Made by a program: the position numbers and the translations under genes. The notes under the pieces were generated by a model. The model searched no databases, was not told the origin of the DNA, and saw nothing but the letters and a program-made list of their open reading frames with translations. DNA of 46,622 nucleotides, from assembly GCA_900470775.1 (NCBI GenBank), contig UCBZ01000068.1:1-46622 (forward strand), in the 5' to 3' direction. This document shows, piece after piece, positions 1 through 8,273 of the stretch (within the stretch, counting starts at the first letter, position 1; every line of letters begins with the position of its first letter). This stretch comes from Hyphomicrobiales bacterium. GTDB taxonomy: Bacteria; Pseudomonadota; Alphaproteobacteria; Rhizobiales; Beijerinckiaceae.

Positions 1-145
1 GGAATCCGGATGGGAGAAGGTGGCCCGGAGGGCCGGATGAGGGTGTGCCGGTGCAACAAGGAGGCGCCACGGCCCCGTCGCACCCCAACGATCAGCGGCA
101 GGCCCTCATCCCTACCCTTCTCCCATCCGGGAGAAGGGTTCCCTG
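1..145. repeat. Dispersed palindromic element, family D
   Basis: The segment carries an inverted repeat whose arms (ggatgggagaagg at 8-20 and its complement at 116-128) enclose a GC-rich middle. The same style of element, rich in ctctccc/gggaga and flanked by ggggaaccc, recurs at 16899-17052 and starts again at the very end of the window (about 46608-46622). No reading frame in it looks like a protein. The left edge is cut by the window. Confidence 0.6.
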
Positions 146-355
146 TCTAGCCGAAACCCGGCGGCGCATCCACATTCTTCCTTTGAAAGTGCCTGTATCC
201 GAGCCAGCAGAATTGACAGGAGTCGACGAAGCTCGCGCGTCAGCTTGCTGCGTGCAGTCAGCGTCCGCTTGTGGCGGGATCAGACCAGCAACCAAGGCGT
301 GCGAAATTTTTGCAGATCGCCCAAAGCAGCAGTCCAACCCTCGGGCGCCTTATCC
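146..355. other. Intergenic gap with no recognised gene
   Basis: This is the remainder of the gap before the LysE-type gene. The open frames across it have no recognisable protein features, and I see no tRNA or strong terminator. Confidence 0.5.
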
Positions 356-988
356 TCACTCCCGCGACGCCACCGCGAGCCTCACCGCCAGCGCCCCGAA
401 CACGGCGCCCATCAGCTTCTGCGGCAGGCGCGCCAGATGCGGGCGGGCGGCGAGCGCGTGGCCGAGCCGGCTCGCGGTCAGGATGACCAGGCCGTTGGTC
501 ACCAGCCCCATCAGGTTGAGGATGGTCGCCAGCACCATCACCTGCAGCGCGATCGAGCCGGCCTCGGGTCTCAGGAACTGCGGCAGCAGCGCCAGCATGA
601 ACAGCGCCATCTTCGGGTTGAGCAGATTGGTCAGCAGCCCCTGCAGGAAGATGCGACGCATCGGCACGGCTGCGTGGCTTGCGTCGGGAGCGAAGAGCGG
701 CGTCTGCGCGCGCAAGGTCGTCCAGGCGAGCCAGGCCAGATAGGCCGCGCCCGCGAAGCGCAGGATGTCGTAGGCCGCCGGCACCAGCAGGAAGAGCTGC
801 GACAGGCCAAATGCCGCCGCGAAGGCCTGGAGATAGCTGCCGGCGGCGATGCCGAGATAGGTCAGGAAACCGGCGGCGCGGCCCTGGCTCAGGCTGCGCG
901 AGGCGATCAGCAGCATGTCGGGGCCGGGCGTCGCGGTCAGAACCGCGCAGGCGGCGGTGAACAGCGCCAGGGTCGCAAGATCGGGCAT
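356..988 (-). CDS. LysE/RhtB-family amino-acid exporter
   Basis: This 210-residue integral membrane protein belongs to the LysE/RhtB translocator family, which exports amino acids such as lysine, homoserine or threonine across the inner membrane. The N-terminus contains the family signature around ATPGPDMLLI (about residues 19-28), followed by about six hydrophobic segments and the conserved LLTNLLNPKMALF stretch near residue 115. Length is typical for the family (200-215). The start at 988 is chosen because a GGAGG ribosome-binding site lies a few bases upstream; the open frame continues to 1813 but only antisense to the cold-shock gene. The substrate cannot be told from sequence. It is a single gene, divergent from the downstream cold-shock gene. 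Confidence 0.9.
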   Translation of the reverse strand: MPDLATLALFTAACAVLTATPGPDMLLIASRSLSQGRAAGFLTYLGIAAGSYLQAFAAAFGLSQLFLLVPAAYDILRFAGAAYLAWLAWTTLRAQTPLFAPDASHAAVPMRRIFLQGLLTNLLNPKMALFMLALLPQFLRPEAGSIALQVMVLATILNLMGLVTNGLVILTASRLGHALAARPHLARLPQKLMGAVFGALAVRLAVASRE

Positions 989-1057
989 CGCATCCTCCAG
1001 CGGGGCGGTGTGTCGCGCCTGCCATGGTGTATCGCAAAACGGAGCTGCCGGACCAAG

Positions 1058-1101
1058 AATTCCTTGATCGCAGATGTGGAATTCCTTGATCGCGGATGTG
1101 G
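1058..1101. repeat. Tandem 22-bp duplication
   Basis: Two head-to-tail copies of a 22-base unit beginning aattccttgatcgc lie at 1058-1079 and 1080-1101, with one mismatch. The spacing equals about two helical turns. The pair sits between the divergent LysE-type and cold-shock genes, so it may be a double regulatory site or just a recent slip duplication. Confidence 0.7.
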
Positions 1102-1189
1102 ATGACGCGAAGCCGGCTGTATCGCGACTCCCCAGCAATGGTATCGTGACACCACGAATCAAGCCATTTCGGGCGGGGGTGGGTGGCAA

Positions 1190-1801
1190 ATGTCCGACGA
1201 GTTCGGTGAGGGCGGACGGAGACCGATGGGGCCGATCCAGTCGCTCAATCGCGTGATGCGGCTCGACGAAGAAGGCCTCGGCAACGAGGCCGGCGTCGAG
1301 GTCAGCGGTCATGTCAAATGGTTCGACGTCAGCAAGGGCTACGGCTTCGTCGTGCCCGAGGATGGCGGCGCCGATGTCCTCGTCCATGTCACGATCCTGA
1401 AGCGCGACGGCTTCAACGCCATTGCAGAAGGCGCCCATATCGTTCTCGAAGCGATCGAGAAGCCGCGCGGCCGGCAGGCGGTGCGGGTCCTCTCGATCGA
1501 CACCAGCGCGGCGCGCCACCCCGCCGAGATGCCGCTGGCGCGCACCAACGTCCAGGTCACGCCGACGAGCGGGCTCGAGCGGATGACGGTGAAGTGGTTC
1601 AACCGCCTGCGCGGCTTCGGCTTCGTCTCGGCGGGCGAGAACGCCCCCGATGTCTTCGTCCACATGGAGACGATGCGCCGCTACGGGCTGGTCGAGCTGA
1701 TTCCCGGCCAGGTCGTGCTGGTGCGCTACGGACCCGGACCCAAGGGCCTGATGGCTGCGGAAATCCGGCTCGAGCAGGGCGGGCCGCCGAACTCGCATTG
1801 A
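1190..1801 (+). CDS. Double cold-shock-domain protein (CspD-like)
   Basis: This 203-residue protein has two cold-shock (OB-fold) domains that bind single-stranded RNA or DNA. The first spans about residues 38-102 with RNP1-like KGYGFV and RNP2-like VLVHV; the second spans about 131-197 with RGFGFV and VFVHM. Two-domain Csp proteins of about 200 residues are typical of Hyphomicrobiales and often relate to stationary phase or cold, whereas enterobacterial Csps have a single domain of about 70 residues. The first 36 residues are a charged, probably disordered lead. The start could instead be the ATG at 1226, since no strong ribosome-binding site separates the two. A clear terminator follows the stop codon, so the gene is probably a single transcription unit. 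Confidence 0.9.
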   Translation: MSDEFGEGGRRPMGPIQSLNRVMRLDEEGLGNEAGVEVSGHVKWFDVSKGYGFVVPEDGGADVLVHVTILKRDGFNAIAEGAHIVLEAIEKPRGRQAVRVLSIDTSAARHPAEMPLARTNVQVTPTSGLERMTVKWFNRLRGFGFVSAGENAPDVFVHMETMRRYGLVELIPGQVVLVRYGPGPKGLMAAEIRLEQGGPPNSH

Positions 1802-1825
1802 GCCGAACGGCAATCTGACAGGAGC

Positions 1826-1851
1826 AAAGGCGCCGGGAACGGCGCCTTTTT
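1826..1851 (+). terminator. Intrinsic terminator after the cold-shock gene
   Basis: A perfect 9-bp stem (aaaggcgcc at 1826-1834 with ggcgccttt at 1841-1849) with a six-base loop runs into a T tract. It lies 25 bases after the stop codon. Confidence 0.9.
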
Positions 1852-1985
1852 CATGTGCGGGCCATGCGCTGGCTGCATCGCCCGCGGCTATGTGCCGTGG
1901 TGTACATTATCCCAGGTCTGGCGTTAAACTGGGCGGGCTGCTTATTATATAAGCATCTGATCCGTTCCTATCGCAGCGGGGCCCA

Positions 1986-2669
1986 GTGAAGCTGTTCAGA
2001 CCCATCCTTGCCGGCGCGACCCTGTCCGAGCGCGTGATCGCCTGCGCCGGCGCCTTCGTCGCCGTGGCCCTGACGGCTACGGCAGCAGGCTTTGCCTTCT
2101 CGATGACCTCGCCCTTGCTCGCGGCGCCGATCGGCGCCTCTGCGGTTCTGGTCTTCGCGGTTCCAGCCAGCCCCCTGGCGCAACCCTGGCCGGTCATCGG
2201 CGGAAACACCATCTCGGCTTTCGTCGGGCTCGGTGCCGCTTGGATGATTCCCGACGCCACCATCGCGGCGGCCTGTGCGGTGGCGCTGGCGATCGCCGTG
2301 ATGTCGCTGACCCGGTCGCTGCATCCGCCCGGAGGCGCGGTTGCCCTGACGGCGGCGCTCGGCAGCCCCATCGTCGCGAAATGGGGCGCGTTGTTCCCGC
2401 TGGTGCCAGTGGCGCTGAATTCGCTGTCGCTGGTTGCGCTCGGGATGGCGTTCCACGCGCTGTCGCGCCGGTCCTATCCTCATCGTGCGCCGCCGCCGGC
2501 TGGCGCCGACATGAATCCGAATGGCCTCGTCGCGGCCTTCAGCCCCAAGGATATCGACGAAGCGGTGGCGCAGATGGGCGAGTCGCTCGATATCAGCCGC
2601 GACGATCTCGACCGGTTATTACGCTATGCCGAGGTCAATGCCGCACGCCGGCAGGCGCGCAACTCCTGA
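1986..2669 (+). CDS. HPP family membrane protein
   Basis: This 227-residue protein matches the HPP family: four hydrophobic segments in roughly the first 160 residues and the diagnostic SLHPPGGAVAL motif near residue 117. Some members have been linked to nitrite transport in plant and cyanobacterial plastids, but bacterial roles are mostly unproven. Many bacterial relatives carry a pair of CBS domains after the membrane part; here the C-terminal 65 residues are too short for that, so this is the short form. Translation appears to start at GTG 1986. The AT-rich stretch just upstream (about 1940-1960) could hold the promoter. The gene converges with erpA, 18 bases away. Confidence 0.85.
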   Translation: MKLFRPILAGATLSERVIACAGAFVAVALTATAAGFAFSMTSPLLAAPIGASAVLVFAVPASPLAQPWPVIGGNTISAFVGLGAAWMIPDATIAAACAVALAIAVMSLTRSLHPPGGAVALTAALGSPIVAKWGALFPLVPVALNSLSLVALGMAFHALSRRSYPHRAPPPAGADMNPNGLVAAFSPKDIDEAVAQMGESLDISRDDLDRLLRYAEVNAARRQARNS

Positions 2670-2687
2670 CACTGCCCGAATCGGCTG

Positions 2688-3038
2688 CTACAGCGCAAAC
2701 GACGTCCCGCAGCCGCAGGATGAGGTCGCGTTGGGATTGGTAATCTTGAAGGATTGCCCGACGAGATCGTCGACGAAGTCGATCGTGCAGCCTTCGAGCA
2801 GGTCGAGCGAGGTCTCGTCGATCAGCACAGTGGCGCCGTCGCGCTCGATCACGAGATCGCCGGGCGCCTTCTCATGATCGACATCGAAGATGTACTGGAA
2901 GCCCGAGCAGCCGCCGCCGGCGACGCTGACGCGCAGCATCGAGCCCGGCGGCTCCTTGGCCATCACGGAGAGAATGCGGGTCGCGGCCTTGTCGGTGACG
3001 GCGATCCCGCGCGGATTGACCGCGAGGTCGATGGACAT
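2688..3038 (-). CDS. erpA: Iron-sulfur cluster insertion protein ErpA / A-type carrier
   Basis: This 116-residue A-type carrier (HesB/IscA family) delivers [Fe-S] clusters to apo-enzymes in the cytoplasm. The three ligand cysteines are present: one in GGGCSGFQY (about residue 44) and two in SSCGCGTSF near the C-terminus. Length is typical (105-120). The gene is divergent from dgt and not part of a suf or isc operon, which fits the stand-alone erpA-type gene found beside dgt-argS in many Hyphomicrobiales. The exact paralogue name (ErpA, IscA or SufA) is inferred from that context rather than proven by residues. Confidence 0.9.
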   Translation of the reverse strand: MSIDLAVNPRGIAVTDKAATRILSVMAKEPPGSMLRVSVAGGGCSGFQYIFDVDHEKAPGDLVIERDGATVLIDETSLDLLEGCTIDFVDDLVGQSFKITNPNATSSCGCGTSFAL

Positions 3039-3139
3039 TCTGGCGATCTCCCGGAGCAGAAGCTCCTTGCACCTGAGTTGCCCACAAAGGTAATGGCAGC
3101 GCAGCGCTCCGACAAGCAGGGGCCGTCAACGGATCAGCC

Positions 3140-4375
3140 ATGCCGCATCGACACGACGCCGAAGGCGGGCGCGAGCCGGGCGATCGCTGGCGGGCTCCTT
3201 ACGCCTGCCGCACCGCAACGAGCCGCGGCCGGCTGGTCGCCGAGCCTGCCTCACCGACCCGCAACCCGTTCCAGCGCGACCGCGACCGCATCATCCATTC
3301 GACCGCCTTCCGCCGCCTGAAGCACAAGACGCAGGTCTTCGTTTCGCATGAGGGCGACCATTTCCGCACGCGGCTGACGCATACGATCGAGGTCGCGCAG
3401 ATCGCGCGGGCCCTGGCGCGGGCGCTTGGGCTCGACGAGGACCTCGCCGAGGCGCTGGCGCTGGCCCATGATCTCGGTCACACGCCCTTCGGCCATACCG
3501 GCGAGGACGCGCTCGATGCCTGCATGGCGGGCTTCGGCGGTTTCGACCACAATGCCCAGACGCTGCGGATCGTGACGCGGCTGGAGCGGCGCTATGCCGG
3601 CTTCGACGGGCTGAACCTGACCTGGGAGACGCTGGAGGGGCTGGTCAAGCATAACGGGCCGCTGCTTTCGACGGAGGGGGGGCCGACCGAACGCTATGCC
3701 GCGACGGGCATTCCGGCGGCGATCGTCGAGTACCAGACGCGGCAGGATCTCTGGCTCGACAGTTACGCCTCTGCCGAGGCGCAGGCCGCCGCGCTTGCCG
3801 ACGACATCGCCTACAATGCCCATGACATCGATGACGGCTTGCGCGCGGGGTTGTTCGGCCTGTCCGATCTGCGCGCGGTGCCCTTCCTGGCGGAATTGCT
3901 CGACGAGATCGAGGCGTTGCATCCCGGGCTGGAGACGTCGCGCGCCACCAACGAGCTGGTGCGGCGGGTGATCACGCGCTTCGTCGAGGGTGTGATCGGG
4001 GAATCGCAGGTGCGACTCGCGGATTTGGCGCCGACTGACGCTGATGCGATCAGGCGGGCGGGCGCCCCCGTCATCGCCTTTCCCGCGGCGATCGCGGAGG
4101 CCGACCGCGAGATCAAGGCCTTCCTCTATCCCAACATGTATCGCCATGCCCGGATCGCGCCGATCCGCGCGGAGGCTGCGCAGGTGGTGGCCGACCTGTT
4201 CGGGCGCTTCAGCGCCGATCCGGACCTGATGCCTCCCGACTGGGCGGCGGGCTGCGGCAGCCTCGACGCGCATCGCCGGGCGCGTCGCATCGCCGACTAT
4301 ATCGCCGGGATGACCGACTGGTACGCGCTCGACGAGCACCGCCGCCTGTTTGACGCGACCCCCACGCTGCGATAG
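3140..4375 (+). CDS. dgt: Deoxyguanosinetriphosphate triphosphohydrolase-like protein
   Basis: This 411-residue HD-superfamily enzyme is expected to hydrolyse dNTPs (dGTP in the founding member) to the nucleoside and triphosphate, which helps control the nucleotide pool. The HD metal site is visible: histidine in RLTHTIEVAQ (about residue 81), the HD pair in ALAHDLGHTPFGH (about residues 109-121) and a later aspartate in ALADDIAYNAHD. The TAFRRLKHKTQVF stretch near residue 55 is typical of the shorter, type 2 dGTPases of alphaproteobacteria. Start at ATG 3140 lacks a strong ribosome-binding site, and the first 20 residues are poorly conserved in style, so a slightly later start is possible. 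It is followed 55 bases later by argS, an arrangement common in the order. Confidence 0.92.
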   Translation: MPHRHDAEGGREPGDRWRAPYACRTATSRGRLVAEPASPTRNPFQRDRDRIIHSTAFRRLKHKTQVFVSHEGDHFRTRLTHTIEVAQIARALARALGLDEDLAEALALAHDLGHTPFGHTGEDALDACMAGFGGFDHNAQTLRIVTRLERRYAGFDGLNLTWETLEGLVKHNGPLLSTEGGPTERYAATGIPAAIVEYQTRQDLWLDSYASAEAQAAALADDIAYNAHDIDDGLRAGLFGLSDLRAVPFLAELLDEIEALHPGLETSRATNELVRRVITRFVEGVIGESQVRLADLAPTDADAIRRAGAPVIAFPAAIAEADREIKAFLYPNMYRHARIAPIRAEAAQVVADLFGRFSADPDLMPPDWAAGCGSLDAHRRARRIADYIAGMTDWYALDEHRRLFDATPTLR

Positions 4376-4430
4376 GGCCGGGCTCTCCCGATCTTCCAGA
4401 ACCTGCCTTTTGCAGCAGATATTGGCCGCC

Positions 4431-6194
4431 ATGAACCTGTTCGAGACCTATTCCGCCCGCGTCAACGCCGCGCTCTGGCAGCTCGCCGAACGTGGCGCTC
4501 TGCCTGCCGGGCTCGATCTCGGGCGCGTCGTGGTCGAGCCGACGCGCGATCCTGCCCATGGCGACCTTGCGACCAACGCCGCGATGGTGCTGGCCAAGGA
4601 AGCCGGCACCAATCCGCGCGCGCTGGCCGCGCTGCTGGTCGAGGAACTCGTCAAGGATGCCGAGATCGTCAGGTGCGAGATCGCGGGGCCGGGCTTCATC
4701 AACCTGACGCTGCAGCCGGCCGTCTTCACCGCGATCCTGAAGGACGCCGTCGAGCGCGGCGCCGATTACGGGCGCGGGCAGCCCAAGTCCGAGCCGAAGA
4801 TCAATGTCGAGTATGTCTCGGCCAACCCGACCGGGCCGATGCATGTCGGCCATGGCCGCGGCGCGGTGTTCGGCGATTCGCTCGCCAACATCCTCGCCTT
4901 CGCCGGCCATGCCGTGACGCGGGAGTACTACATCAACGATGCCGGTGCGCAGGTTGACGTGCTCGCCCGCTCCGCCTTCCTGCGCTACCGCGAGGCGCTG
5001 GGCGAGACGATCACCATTCCCGAGGGCCTTTATCCCGGCGACTATCTGGTTTCGGTCGGGCAGACGCTGGCCAGGACCCATGGCGATGCGCTGCTGAACA
5101 GAGCCGAGGCGGAATGGCTGCCGGTGGTGCGCAGCGTCGCGATCGACGGAATGATGGCGATGATCCGCGAGGATCTGGCCGCGCTCGGCGTGGTCCACGA
5201 GACCTTCTTCTCGGAGCGCTCGCTGCAGGCGCTTGACGGCAACCGCGATGCGGTGGCCGAGACGATCGACGATCTGCGCGCCCGCGATCTGGTCTATGAG
5301 GGCCGCCTGCCGCCGCCCAAAGGCCAGAAGGACGAGGACTGGGAGGATCGCGAGCAGACTCTGTTCCGGGCCACGCGATTCGGCGACGATGTCGACCGGC
5401 CGCTGCTGAAGTCGGATGGCAGCTACACTTATTTCGCCAACGACATCGCCTATCACCGCTCGAAGTTCACCCGTGGCTTCGACCAGATGATCGACGTCTG
5501 GGGCGCCGACCATGGCGGCTACGTCAAGCGCATGCAGGCGGCGGTGAAGGCCGTGACCCATGAGAAGGGCGCGCTCGACGTCAAGCTCTGCCAGCTCGTC
5601 AAGCTCCTGCGCAATGGCGAGCCGGTGAAGATGTCGAAGCGCTCGGGCGATTTCGTCACGCTGCGCGAAGTCATCGACGAGGTCGGCCGCGATGCGGTGC
5701 GCTTCATGATGATCTTCCGCAAGAACGACGCGACCTTGGACTTCGATCTTGCCAAGGTTGTCGAGCAGTCGAAGGACAACCCGGTCTTCTATGTCCAGTA
5801 TGCGCATGCGCGCTGCGCCTCGATCTTCCGGCAGGCGCGTGAGGTGTTTCCCGATCTCGACCTTGCGCCCGCTGGGCTGGCGCGGGCCGACCTCGCCCGC
5901 CTCACCGACGAGGCGGAATTGGGTATCGTCAAGTTGATCGCATCCTATCCGCGCATCATCGAAGGCGCGGCCGCCGCCCATGAGCCACATCGCGTGGCCT
6001 TCTTCGTGCATGAGCTGGCAAGCGCGTTCCATTCGCTCTGGAACAAGGGCAAAGACTCGCCGCAATTACGGTTCGTTAATCAAACTGATCGAGAGTCGAC
6101 TTTGGCGAGGTTGGCGTTTGTGCATGCTGTGCGCAGCGTCCTTGCTTCCGGTCTGGCCGTCGCTGGAGTTGCGGCGCCGGACGAGATGCGCTGA
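4431..6194 (+). CDS. argS: Arginyl-tRNA synthetase
   Basis: This class I synthetase of 587 residues charges tRNA-Arg. An N-terminal additional domain (about residues 1-110, beginning MNLFETYSARV) precedes the Rossmann fold with the HIGH-type motif in ANPTGPMHVGHGRG (about residues 130-143). The KMSKS-type loop reads VKMSKRSGDF (about residues 400-409), and an anticodon-binding DALR domain fills the C-terminus. Start ATG 4431 fits the family N-terminus; the open frame extends upstream to 4350 only across the dgt tail. It lies downstream of dgt and upstream of the SPOR-domain gene, probably in the same housekeeping operon. Confidence 0.97.
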   Translation: MNLFETYSARVNAALWQLAERGALPAGLDLGRVVVEPTRDPAHGDLATNAAMVLAKEAGTNPRALAALLVEELVKDAEIVRCEIAGPGFINLTLQPAVFTAILKDAVERGADYGRGQPKSEPKINVEYVSANPTGPMHVGHGRGAVFGDSLANILAFAGHAVTREYYINDAGAQVDVLARSAFLRYREALGETITIPEGLYPGDYLVSVGQTLARTHGDALLNRAEAEWLPVVRSVAIDGMMAMIREDLAALGVVHETFFSERSLQALDGNRDAVAETIDDLRARDLVYEGRLPPPKGQKDEDWEDREQTLFRATRFGDDVDRPLLKSDGSYTYFANDIAYHRSKFTRGFDQMIDVWGADHGGYVKRMQAAVKAVTHEKGALDVKLCQLVKLLRNGEPVKMSKRSGDFVTLREVIDEVGRDAVRFMMIFRKNDATLDFDLAKVVEQSKDNPVFYVQYAHARCASIFRQAREVFPDLDLAPAGLARADLARLTDEAELGIVKLIASYPRIIEGAAAAHEPHRVAFFVHELASAFHSLWNKGKDSPQLRFVNQTDRESTLARLAFVHAVRSVLASGLAVAGVAAPDEMR

Positions 6195-6292
6195 CGGCCA
6201 CCTGGCCCTCAGTGCGCACAAGGTCAGATTGACCGCGCGGCGCGTTGGGCGTTCCATTCGTGTTGCCGGTCTGCGCTGGAATGGATCATGCC

Positions 6293-8032
6293 ATGAGTGA
6301 GCCAGCTAGAAACCGTTTCGCCCTCGATCTCGAAGATCTCGAGCGCCAGCTTCGCAGTGCCGGACAGGCGCCCAAGTCAGGACAGGCGGCCGATCCGCTG
6401 GCCGAGCTGACGCGCATCGTCGATCAGGGCGATCCGCTGAAGGACATCTTCGGCCATCGCGGCGGCCAAGCCGCCGTGCCCCAGCGGGTGCCCGCCTCGT
6501 GGCAGGCCCAGGCCCAGGTGCAATCGCGCCAGCAGGAGCCGCCGCGTCAAGAGCCGCCCCGTCAGGAGCCGTCCTTTGATCCGGTCCAGCAGTTGCAGGC
6601 GGCCGCCGAGCAGTCGTCGCCGCCGGCCGAGCTGCGTGGCGCCCTCGACGAATTCGAGGCGCTGCTGCGCCGTACCGATGCAGTGCGGCCGGCATCCGTG
6701 CCCGCCGAGGCAGCGCCGGCGCGGACCGAGCCGCGCTTCGGCCAGGACTATGCGGCTCAGGACTATGCGGCCCAACAGTACGGGCATGAGGATGAGAGCT
6801 TCGGCCAGCCTTCGCAGCAGGCCTATGCCCGTCCCGTACAGGGGTTGGCCCCGGCACCGCGCGACCTCGACGAGGAACGCGAGCCCTATCCGTATCACGA
6901 GCAGCAGGGCGCGTATGACGCGCAGCAGCATGCTGCCCTGCCGGCGGAAGACGAGATGCCGGATCTGGAGCCGCGCCGCTCGCGCAAGGGGCTCTATGCT
7001 GCTGCGGCCCTGATCGTGGTCGGTGTCGTCGGCGTCGGTGCCGCGATGTCGCTGCGCGGCACGACCACGCGCTCGGACGGACAGCCGCCGACCATCAGCG
7101 CCGCCAACGGGCCGACCAAGGTCGAGCCGGTCAATCCCGGCGGTGCCGATATCCCCAATCAGAACAAGCAGATCTATGAACGTCCCGGCGACGCGCCGGT
7201 CGGGCAGACCAAGGTCGTCAGCCGCGAGGAGCAGCCCGTCGACGTGCAGCAGGCGGCGCGCTCACTGCCGGCCCGCGTCGTGCTGCCGGGTCCGGGCTCG
7301 GGCGTCGCCACGACGCCCGCCGCCAACGCGCTGTCGCAGGCGCCGGCTGCCGTCACGCGTGATCTGGTTCCCTCTGAACCCGCCCTGACCCCGGTGCCGC
7401 CGGTGCCGGGTCTGGGCGAACCGCGCCGGGTCCGCACCGTCTCGATCCGGCCCGATGGCACGCCTGCGCCGGCCGCGAACAGCCCGACGACCTACACGGC
7501 CGCTGCGGCGCCGCTGTCCACGGGTTCGGCGCCTCCAGCCCGGCCGAGCGCGATCGTTCCGGCCGACCCGACGACCACGACGGCGACCACCCAGCCCCGC
7601 CCGCGCCCGAACAATGTGCAGGTGCAGGAGCCGGCCAAGGCTCCCGAGCCCGCAAAGGTTCAGGAACGCGCCGCGACGCCGGCTCCGGCGACGACGCCCT
7701 CGGCTCCGATGCGCATCGCCTCCGCTCCGGCTGCGCAGACGCCTGCCGCTCCGACACCCTCGACCGCCGGCATTCGCAGCGGAACCGGCGATTTCGTGGT
7801 GCAGCTCGGCGCTCCCGGCAGCGAGTCGGAGGCGCGTGCGACCTTCGCCGCGCTCCAGCGCAAATATCCCGAGCAGCTCGGCGGCCAGCCGCCGATCGTG
7901 CGCAAGACCGAACTTGCCGGTGGCAAGACGGTGTTCCGCCTCCGTGTCGGGCCGTATTCTCGCGAGGACGCCACGACGATGTGCACTGCGCTGCAGTCCG
8001 CCGGCGGGCAGTGCTTCATCGCCAAGAACTGA
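6293..8032 (+). CDS. SPOR-domain cell-envelope protein
   Basis: This 579-residue protein has a cytoplasmic, Gln/Pro-rich N-terminus, one membrane segment (GLYAAAALIVVGVVGVGAAM, about residues 229-248), a long Pro/Ala-rich periplasmic linker and a C-terminal SPOR domain (about residues 495-579). SPOR domains bind denuded glycan strands of septal peptidoglycan, so the protein probably acts at the division site. The linker includes a short RQEPP triplicate repeat near residue 82. Start is uncertain: ATG 6293 (MSEPARN) and ATG 6281 are both in frame and neither has a strong ribosome-binding site; 6293 resembles related proteins. It lies between argS and nagZ, a conserved placing in the order. A strong terminator follows. 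Confidence 0.88.
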   Translation: MSEPARNRFALDLEDLERQLRSAGQAPKSGQAADPLAELTRIVDQGDPLKDIFGHRGGQAAVPQRVPASWQAQAQVQSRQQEPPRQEPPRQEPSFDPVQQLQAAAEQSSPPAELRGALDEFEALLRRTDAVRPASVPAEAAPARTEPRFGQDYAAQDYAAQQYGHEDESFGQPSQQAYARPVQGLAPAPRDLDEEREPYPYHEQQGAYDAQQHAALPAEDEMPDLEPRRSRKGLYAAAALIVVGVVGVGAAMSLRGTTTRSDGQPPTISAANGPTKVEPVNPGGADIPNQNKQIYERPGDAPVGQTKVVSREEQPVDVQQAARSLPARVVLPGPGSGVATTPAANALSQAPAAVTRDLVPSEPALTPVPPVPGLGEPRRVRTVSIRPDGTPAPAANSPTTYTAAAAPLSTGSAPPARPSAIVPADPTTTTATTQPRPRPNNVQVQEPAKAPEPAKVQERAATPAPATTPSAPMRIASAPAAQTPAAPTPSTAGIRSGTGDFVVQLGAPGSESEARATFAALQRKYPEQLGGQPPIVRKTELAGGKTVFRLRVGPYSREDATTMCTALQSAGGQCFIAKN

Positions 8033-8092
8033 CACCGAGAACTGATCCGGGCAGCGCCAGCCGCCCGCATCGCAATCACCTCGTGCCCTACG

Positions 8093-8122
8093 AACCGGCG
8101 GCGCCCTGCGTCGCCGGTTTTT
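8093..8122 (+). terminator. Intrinsic terminator after the SPOR gene
   Basis: A perfect 8-bp stem (aaccggcg at 8093-8100 with cgccggtt at 8112-8119) runs into a tttttc tail about 60 bases after the stop codon. It separates the argS-SPOR unit from the TRAP-type gene that follows. Confidence 0.85.
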
Positions 8123-8273
8123 CGTTGGCGTTTGGCGCAATGCCTCCCGGCGAGGCGGTCAATGGTTGCCGGTCCGGTTTCATGCGATGAGCGCCGCGGC
8201 AGAGTCGTTCAGGCATCTCGCAGGATATCTCGCGAAGCCACGGCCGAAGACCGTAAAGGATCAGGAGGACACC

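Noticed and set aside
989..1813. Upstream extension of the LysE-type frame to 485 residues
   Set aside because: It runs antisense through the double cold-shock gene and lacks LysE features; a good ribosome-binding site supports 988.
4209..6065. Long minus-strand frame opposite argS
   Set aside because: ArgRS motifs are intact on the plus strand; the antisense product has no recognisable features.
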